A stretch of 64,000 bases of DNA, from contig JAIRJW010000008.1 of the NCBI GenBank assembly GCA_031260455.1, positions 42,730 to 106,729 on the forward strand, read 5' to 3'. This stretch comes from Fluviicola sp. Its GTDB lineage: Bacteria > Bacteroidota > Bacteroidia > Flavobacteriales_D > Crocinitomicaceae. This document shows positions 59,763-64,000 of this stretch, in pieces. The notes under the pieces are model-generated. The model did no database searches. It was not told the DNA's origin and was given only the letters and a program-made list of their open reading frames with translations. Every line of letters begins with the position of its first letter. Position 1 is the first letter of the stretch. A program made the translations under genes and the position numbers.

Positions 59763-59901
59763 TAAGTAACAGATAATAGAGGTAGTAAACGCCTAAGCTC
59801 AGTTTCAAAGTTCATATTGTTTTGAGACAGGAAACTAATGATAATAATATTAAGCCATCCAACTAATCTATTAATTGATTTTTGCAATCATAGATGTAAA
59901 A

Positions 59902-62565
59902 TTATTCCAAGTTGCTTGAAAGCCATCGCTTCATTTGCTCTGTATCGATTTTTTTTCTACCAGCCAGGCTCTCTACCTGATCAATGGTTATTTTTCCAAG
60001 ACCAAAATATTTGGAGTCGGGATGTGCGAAGTACCAGCCTGAAACGGAAGCAGCTGGCCACATTGCCAATGTTTCCGTGAGTGAAACTCCGCTCAAAGCC
60101 TCTGCATTCAACAGTTTGAACAGGTTTGGTTTTTCTGTATGATCCGGGCAGGCCGGGTATCCCGGAGCCGGTCTGATTCCTTTATATTGTTCTGCAATCA
60201 ATGCATCATTACCGAGTACTTCATCGCTGGCATATCCCCAAGTTTTCTTTCGCATTTTTTCGTGCAGGAACTCTGCAAAAGCCTCTGCCAGACGATCGGC
60301 CAACGCCTTGATCATGATTGAGTTGTAATCGTCGTGATCCGCTTCAAAACGTTTTACATGCCCGTCAATTCCGTGACCAGCAGTTACTACAAATGCACCG
60401 ATGTAGTCGGTCATTCCGCTGTCCTTCGGAGCAATGAAATCTGCCAGGGAAAGATTAGGTTGTCCGACTGTCTTTTTGGTTTGTTGCCGGAGTGTATGTT
60501 GGATTCCCAATACGGAAGTCCGTTGTTCATCAGAGTAAATTTCAATATCATCGCGGATACTGTTGGCTGGGAAAATGCCGTAAGCAGCTTTGGCAGTCAG
60601 CCATTTTTCATCAACCAGTTGTTTTAGCATTACCTGAGCATCTTCGTAGAGTTTTGTAGCTTCTTTTCCTACAATTTCGTCGTTCAGAATACGAGGAAAT
60701 TTCCCATGGAGCTCCCAAGTCTGAAAAAATGGAGTCCAGTCAATATAAGGAATCAACTCCGAAAGATTCTGTTGCTCGATGACCTGAACACCTGTCTGAT
60801 TCGGTTTTTTGATCGTCTGATCATTAAATTCAAGCACCAGTTTATTCTTCAATGCATCGGCATAAGAAAGCAGTTGTTTTGCACTGCGGTGTTTTTCATG
60901 GTGTTCACGCACCCGGGCATAATCTGCCTGAACACCTTTAACAAACTGTTCTTTCTTTTGTCCGAGTAATTGTTCAACCACCGTTACGGAGCGGGAAGCA
61001 TCGGAAACATGGACCGTTTGTCCTTTCTGGTAATTTTGTTCGATCTTCACGGCAGTGTGTACTTTGGAAGTGGTTGCGCCTCCGATCAGCAATGGAATAG
61101 ACAAATTGGCGCGTTCCATTTCTTTGGCTACGTGAACCATTTCATCCAGAGAAGGAGTGATTAAACCGCTTAAACCGATGATTTGTGCCTGTTCTTCGAT
61201 AGCAGTCCGAATGATTTTTTCAGCGGGAACCATTACTCCCAGATCCACAATTTCGTAGTTGTTGCAGCTCAGTACTACTGAAACAATGTTTTTCCCAATA
61301 TCGTGCACGTCTCCTTTGACGGTAGCCATGATTACTTTTCCGGCTGAACTGGAAGCACCATCTTTCTCCGCATCAATGAACGGGAGCAGATAAGCAACGG
61401 CTTTTTTCATTACGCGTGCAGATTTTACTACCTGCGGAAGGAACATTTTTCCGCTTCCGAACAGGTCTCCCACAATGCTCATTCCAGCCATCAGCGGCCC
61501 TTCGATAACCTGTATCGGGTGCTCAAACTGGTTGCGGCATTCTTCTGTATCTTCATCGATATAATTTACAATTCCTTTTACCAAAGCATGTGCCAGGCGT
61601 TCGTTTACAGGCGCATTTCGCCATTCGAGGGAAACTTCTTTCTTTTTATCGTCGCCTTTAAAACTTTCAGCAAATTCCAGTAATCTTTCCGTAGCATCCG
61701 GTCTGCGATTTAGCAACACATCTTCTACATATTCCAGTAATACCTTGTCGATATTGTCATATACTTCCAGCATGGATGGGTTTACAATTCCCATGTCCAT
61801 TCCATGTTTGATCCCATGAAACAGGAAAGCCGAATGCATGGCTTCGCGTACCGGGTTGTTTCCCCGGAAGGAAAAAGAAACGTTCGAAACTCCTCCTGAA
61901 ACGTGTGTTCCCGAAAGGTTTTCGCGAATCCATTTTGTTGCATGGAAAAAATCCAGTGCATTGTTATTGTGTTCTTCCATCCCAGTTGCAACCGGAAAAA
62001 TATTCGGGTCGAAAATAATGTCTTCAGGTGCAAATTTGACCACATCTACCAATATGCGGTAGGAACGCTCGCAGATTTCGATGCGCCGTTCGTAACTGTC
62101 GGCCTGGCCTTTTTCGTCAAAAGCCATCACAACGGATGCTGCACCGTAACGCCTGATCAGTTTTGCCTGGCGAATAAAGTTTTCCTCGCCTTCTTTGAGT
62201 GAAATGGAGTTCACGATTCCTTTTCCCTGGATACATTGCAATCCTGCTTCGATGATTTCCCACTTGGAGCTGTCGATCATGATCGGAACACTGGAAATAT
62301 CCGGTTCGGAAGCAATCAGGTTGAGGAATTTCACCATCGCTTCTTTCCCATCGATCATTCCTTCGTCCATATTGATATCGATGATTTGTGCACCACCTTC
62401 TACCTGTTCACGGGCAACGGAAAGAGCTGCTTCGTAATCGTTATCCTTGATCATTCGAAGGAATGCACGGGACCCGGTTACGTTGGTTCGCTCGCCGATA
62501 TTAATAAAATTACTTTCCGGAGTAATGGTAATAGCTTCTAAGCCTGATAAACGTAAGAATCTCAT
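59902..62565 (-). CDS. metH: Methionine synthase, C-terminal subunit (pterin, B12 and activation domains)
   Basis: 887 residues. Order: methyltetrahydrofolate-binding domain ([37 protein letters not shown]) to about 300; cap and cobalamin domain with [20 protein letters not shown] (lower cobalt ligand His) and [14 protein letters not shown]; then the SAM-dependent activation domain ([18 protein letters not shown] near 845). It transfers the methyl group from methyltetrahydrofolate through cobalamin. Its ATG overlaps the TGA of the upstream half (ATGA, 62562-62565), so the two are translated in a coupled way. Confidence 0.93.
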   Translation of the reverse strand: MRFLRLSGLEAITITPESNFINIGERTNVTGSRAFLRMIKDNDYEAALSVAREQVEGGAQIIDINMDEGMIDGKEAMVKFLNLIASEPDISSVPIMIDSSKWEIIEAGLQCIQGKGIVNSISLKEGEENFIRQAKLIRRYGAASVVMAFDEKGQADSYERRIEICERSYRILVDVVKFAPEDIIFDPNIFPVATGMEEHNNNALDFFHATKWIRENLSGTHVSGGVSNVSFSFRGNNPVREAMHSAFLFHGIKHGMDMGIVNPSMLEVYDNIDKVLLEYVEDVLLNRRPDATERLLEFAESFKGDDKKKEVSLEWRNAPVNERLAHALVKGIVNYIDEDTEECRNQFEHPIQVIEGPLMAGMSIVGDLFGSGKMFLPQVVKSARVMKKAVAYLLPFIDAEKDGASSSAGKVIMATVKGDVHDIGKNIVSVVLSCNNYEIVDLGVMVPAEKIIRTAIEEQAQIIGLSGLITPSLDEMVHVAKEMERANLSIPLLIGGATTSKVHTAVKIEQNYQKGQTVHVSDASRSVTVVEQLLGQKKEQFVKGVQADYARVREHHEKHRSAKQLLSYADALKNKLVLEFNDQTIKKPNQTGVQVIEQQNLSELIPYIDWTPFFQTWELHGKFPRILNDEIVGKEATKLYEDAQVMLKQLVDEKWLTAKAAYGIFPANSIRDDIEIYSDEQRTSVLGIQHTLRQQTKKTVGQPNLSLADFIAPKDSGMTDYIGAFVVTAGHGIDGHVKRFEADHDDYNSIMIKALADRLAEAFAEFLHEKMRKKTWGYASDEVLGNDALIAEQYKGIRPAPGYPACPDHTEKPNLFKLLNAEALSGVSLTETLAMWPAASVSGWYFAHPDSKYFGLGKITIDQVESLAGRKKIDTEQMKRWLSSNLE

Positions 62566-63569
62566 GCGTTGGTCGTCTCGCTTATTTTTCGGGGTGAGTA
62601 TTTCGAGGCAATTTCAGCCATTTTTCGGATGTGACCGGGCGTAGTGCCACAGCAACCGCCGATGATGTTGATTAAGCCTTCACGCAGAAAGTCTTCAATC
62701 TGTGTTCCCATCATGTCGGGAGTTTCGTCATATTGCCCGAATTCATTAGGCAAGCCCGCGTTTGGGTGTGCACTCACTGCAAATGGTGCCTGATTTGCCA
62801 ATATCTGCAAATACGGTCGCATGGCATCTGCTCCAAGTGCGCAGTTCAACCCGATACTCAAAAGCGGCATGTGTGAAACAGAAACAAGAAAAGCCTCTGT
62901 GGTTTGCCCGGTCAGCATTCTTCCGCTCTGATCGGTAATGGTTCCGGAAATCATGATCGGAATCTGAATACTGCGTTCTTCAGATAATTCATCAATGGCA
63001 AACATGGCAGCTTTCGCATTCAGTGTGTCCGTAATGGTTTCCACTAGCAGGAAATCTGCTCCACCGTCAATCAGTCCGGTTGCTTGTTCTTTGAAAGCAA
63101 TCACGAGTTCATTGAAATTAATGGCACGGAATCCCGGGTCATTTAGGTCCGGCGACATAGAGGCCAGTTTGGTAGTCGGCCCCATGGAACCCGCTACAAA
63201 TCGCGGTTTATCCGGATTTTTCGCAGTAAATTCATCGCAAACTTTGCGGGCAATTTTAGCTCCGTGGTAATTGATATCGTAAACGGCTTTTTCCAGGTAG
63301 TAATCTGCCTGTGCAACACTGGTGGCACCAAACGTATTGGTTTCGATAATATCGGAACCTGCTTCGAGGTATTGCGTATGAATCTCTTCGATGATATCCG
63401 GTTGGGTCAGAACGAGGATGTCGTTATCACCCTTTAGTTTATGAGGATGATCTTCAAACCATCCTTTCCGGAAATCTTCTTCTTTTAAGTTGTAATGCTG
63501 GATCATGGTTCCCATGGCTCCGTCCAGGATAAGAATCCGCTCGTTTATTAATTGTCTGATATCTTTCAT
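62562..63569 (-). CDS. metH: Methionine synthase, N-terminal subunit (homocysteine domain)
   Basis: 335 residues forming the zinc-dependent homocysteine S-methyltransferase domain. Zinc cysteines are in [13 protein letters not shown] (about 245) and [17 protein letters not shown] (about 313). [20 protein letters not shown] and [15 protein letters not shown] are typical. In most bacteria this is the first part of a single MetH chain; here it is a separate gene upstream of the rest. It is first in the operon and preceded by a SAM riboswitch. Confidence 0.93.
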   Translation of the reverse strand: MKDIRQLINERILILDGAMGTMIQHYNLKEEDFRKGWFEDHPHKLKGDNDILVLTQPDIIEEIHTQYLEAGSDIIETNTFGATSVAQADYYLEKAVYDINYHGAKIARKVCDEFTAKNPDKPRFVAGSMGPTTKLASMSPDLNDPGFRAINFNELVIAFKEQATGLIDGGADFLLVETITDTLNAKAAMFAIDELSEERSIQIPIMISGTITDQSGRMLTGQTTEAFLVSVSHMPLLSIGLNCALGADAMRPYLQILANQAPFAVSAHPNAGLPNEFGQYDETPDMMGTQIEDFLREGLINIIGGCCGTTPGHIRKMAEIASKYSPRKISETTNA

Positions 63570-63631
63570 AGTTATATCTGTTTTGCTAAACTATGAAGTA
63601 GGGGAAGCAGTTCGAAAAAAACTACCATTAA

Positions 63632-63736
63632 CTTATCTTTTCCTGACGATTCCGTCAAAATCGGATTTAGCACCTTGCAATGGACGGCAGGTTGCCAAGG
63701 TTTCACAGGGCCTGTCCCTCCACCTTTCTTCATAAG
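63632..63736 (-). promoter_or_regulatory. SAM-I (S-box) riboswitch
   Basis: On the minus strand: P1 strand CTTATGAAG at 63736-63728, then AAGGTGGAGGGACAGGCCCT, GAAACCTTGGCAACCT, AAGGTGCTAAATCC and the closing AAAGATAAG at 63640-63632. These are the classic S-box elements. It sits 62 nt before the ATG of the first metH gene. SAM binding should lower expression. The expression platform is not clear; translational control is possible. Confidence 0.93.
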
Positions 63737-63755
63737 TTATATCAAAGATCTGTCG

Positions 63756-63763
63756 TAAAGGTA
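63756..63763 (-). promoter_or_regulatory. -7 box of the metH operon
   Basis: TACCTTTA on the minus strand, 7 of 8 to TANNTTTG, 19 nt upstream of the riboswitch P1 strand. Confidence 0.55.
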
Positions 63764-63869
63764 AGCAGTAGATTTGACATTAGAAAAAGAATTGGATGAA
63801 ATCCTGGAAATCCGTTTTTGAAGCGAAGTACTTTGTTATTTTTAATATTTAGAATTTCAATAATAAACA

Positions 63870-63892
63870 CCCCAAATTCGTAATATTGCGAA
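63870..63892. repeat. Sequence shared with 14546-14568, next to the IS30 transposase
   Basis: CCCCAAATTCGTAATATTGC begins the 23-nt match (20 of 23 identical to the reverse complement of 14568-14546). It lies 13 nt after the transposase stop codon, where the terminal inverted repeat of an insertion sequence would be expected. Confidence 0.5.
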
Positions 63893-63905
63893 ACGTACAT
63901 TCAAC

Positions 63906-64000
63906 TTATAAATGCAACTTTTGGTTAAACATTTCTATTGGAGATCTAAAGTTATATCTTTTTCGTGGTCTGTGATTGATTTGATTTACAACCAAAATTC
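63906..64000 (-). mobile_element. IS30-family transposase, C-terminal end (cut by window edge)
   Basis: Minus-strand frame ending at TAA 63908-63906 and open to the right edge. It reads VNQINHRPRKRYNFRSPIEM, then FNQKLHL. The NHRPRKR-(Y/L)-XF(K/R)(S/T)P-EXF pattern is the typical IS30 transposase C-terminus. The rest of the element lies beyond the window. The element edge is probably near 63870. Confidence 0.75.

Noticed and set aside
62562..62565. Sequencing frameshift as the cause of the split metH
   Set aside because: The overlap is a clean TGA/ATG at a domain border with normal starts and stops, and split metH genes are known in this phylum.

Overview
The window looks like chromosomal DNA of a flavobacterium-like member of the Bacteroidota, probably near Fluviicola/Crocinitomicaceae. 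This is inferred from gene content, not from a database search. The signs are type IX secretion (T9SS) C-terminal sorting domains, a split metH, a mitochondrial-type aconitase, DUF2480 and DUF2723 proteins, an isolated atpD-atpC pair, and many start regions preceded by the Bacteroidota promoter box TANNTTTG (about 19-21 nt after a TTTG/TTG -33 box when that box is recognisable). Shine-Dalgarno sequences are mostly absent.

Layout. 1-4.2 kb: dapD 3' end, aconitase, and the ribosomal operon rpsF-rpsR-rplI. 4.3-8.5 kb: peroxiredoxin, a decayed glyoxalase-like gene, heptose epimerase, a pterin synthase/folE pair and a Bax-inhibitor protein. 8.5-21 kb: a T9SS cargo protein, a YugP-type protease, a 38-residue membrane protein, a GH3 enzyme, a deoxynucleoside kinase, a HEAT protein, a solute-binding lipoprotein, RNase P RNA, a second T9SS protein, an ECF sigma factor with a fused anti-sigma/barrel-like protein, SixA and a rhomboid protease. 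21.2-26.1 kb: a phenylacetate operon (paaR-E-A-B-C-D-I, all minus) with a clear PaaR operator; paaZ lies alone at 37.3 kb. 26.8-28.7 kb: ATP synthase epsilon and beta with a long hairpin between them. 28.9-37 kb: two TonB paralogues and an ExbB-ExbD-ExbD-TonB-small membrane protein-PstS-like-TPR operon.

39.5-46.3 kb holds housekeeping and envelope genes, ending with a giant DUF2723 membrane protein. At 46.46 kb is tRNA-Gln(TTG). Between it and thiL (49.2 kb) lies a small accessory segment: a gene weakly resembling uracil-DNA glycosylases, an AAA-type ATPase facing it, and two decayed coding fragments. 50.5-57 kb: a lipoprotein with a G9 tract, a LytTR/propeller two-component pair, an alpha/beta hydrolase and an aminopeptidase P. 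57-64 kb: small proteins, a glutamine-amidotransferase-like protein lacking its nucleophile, RNase HI, a candidate small RNA, split methionine synthase under a SAM-I riboswitch, and the 3' end of an IS30-type transposase at the right edge.

Most of the window is ordinary core genome. The parts most worth a second look are the tRNA-Gln segment, the candidate small RNA at 59.38-59.47 kb, the sigma/anti-sigma-barrel pair, the orphan palindrome at 14.5 kb that matches a sequence beside the IS30 element, and the ExbB/D-TonB-PstS-TPR operon.
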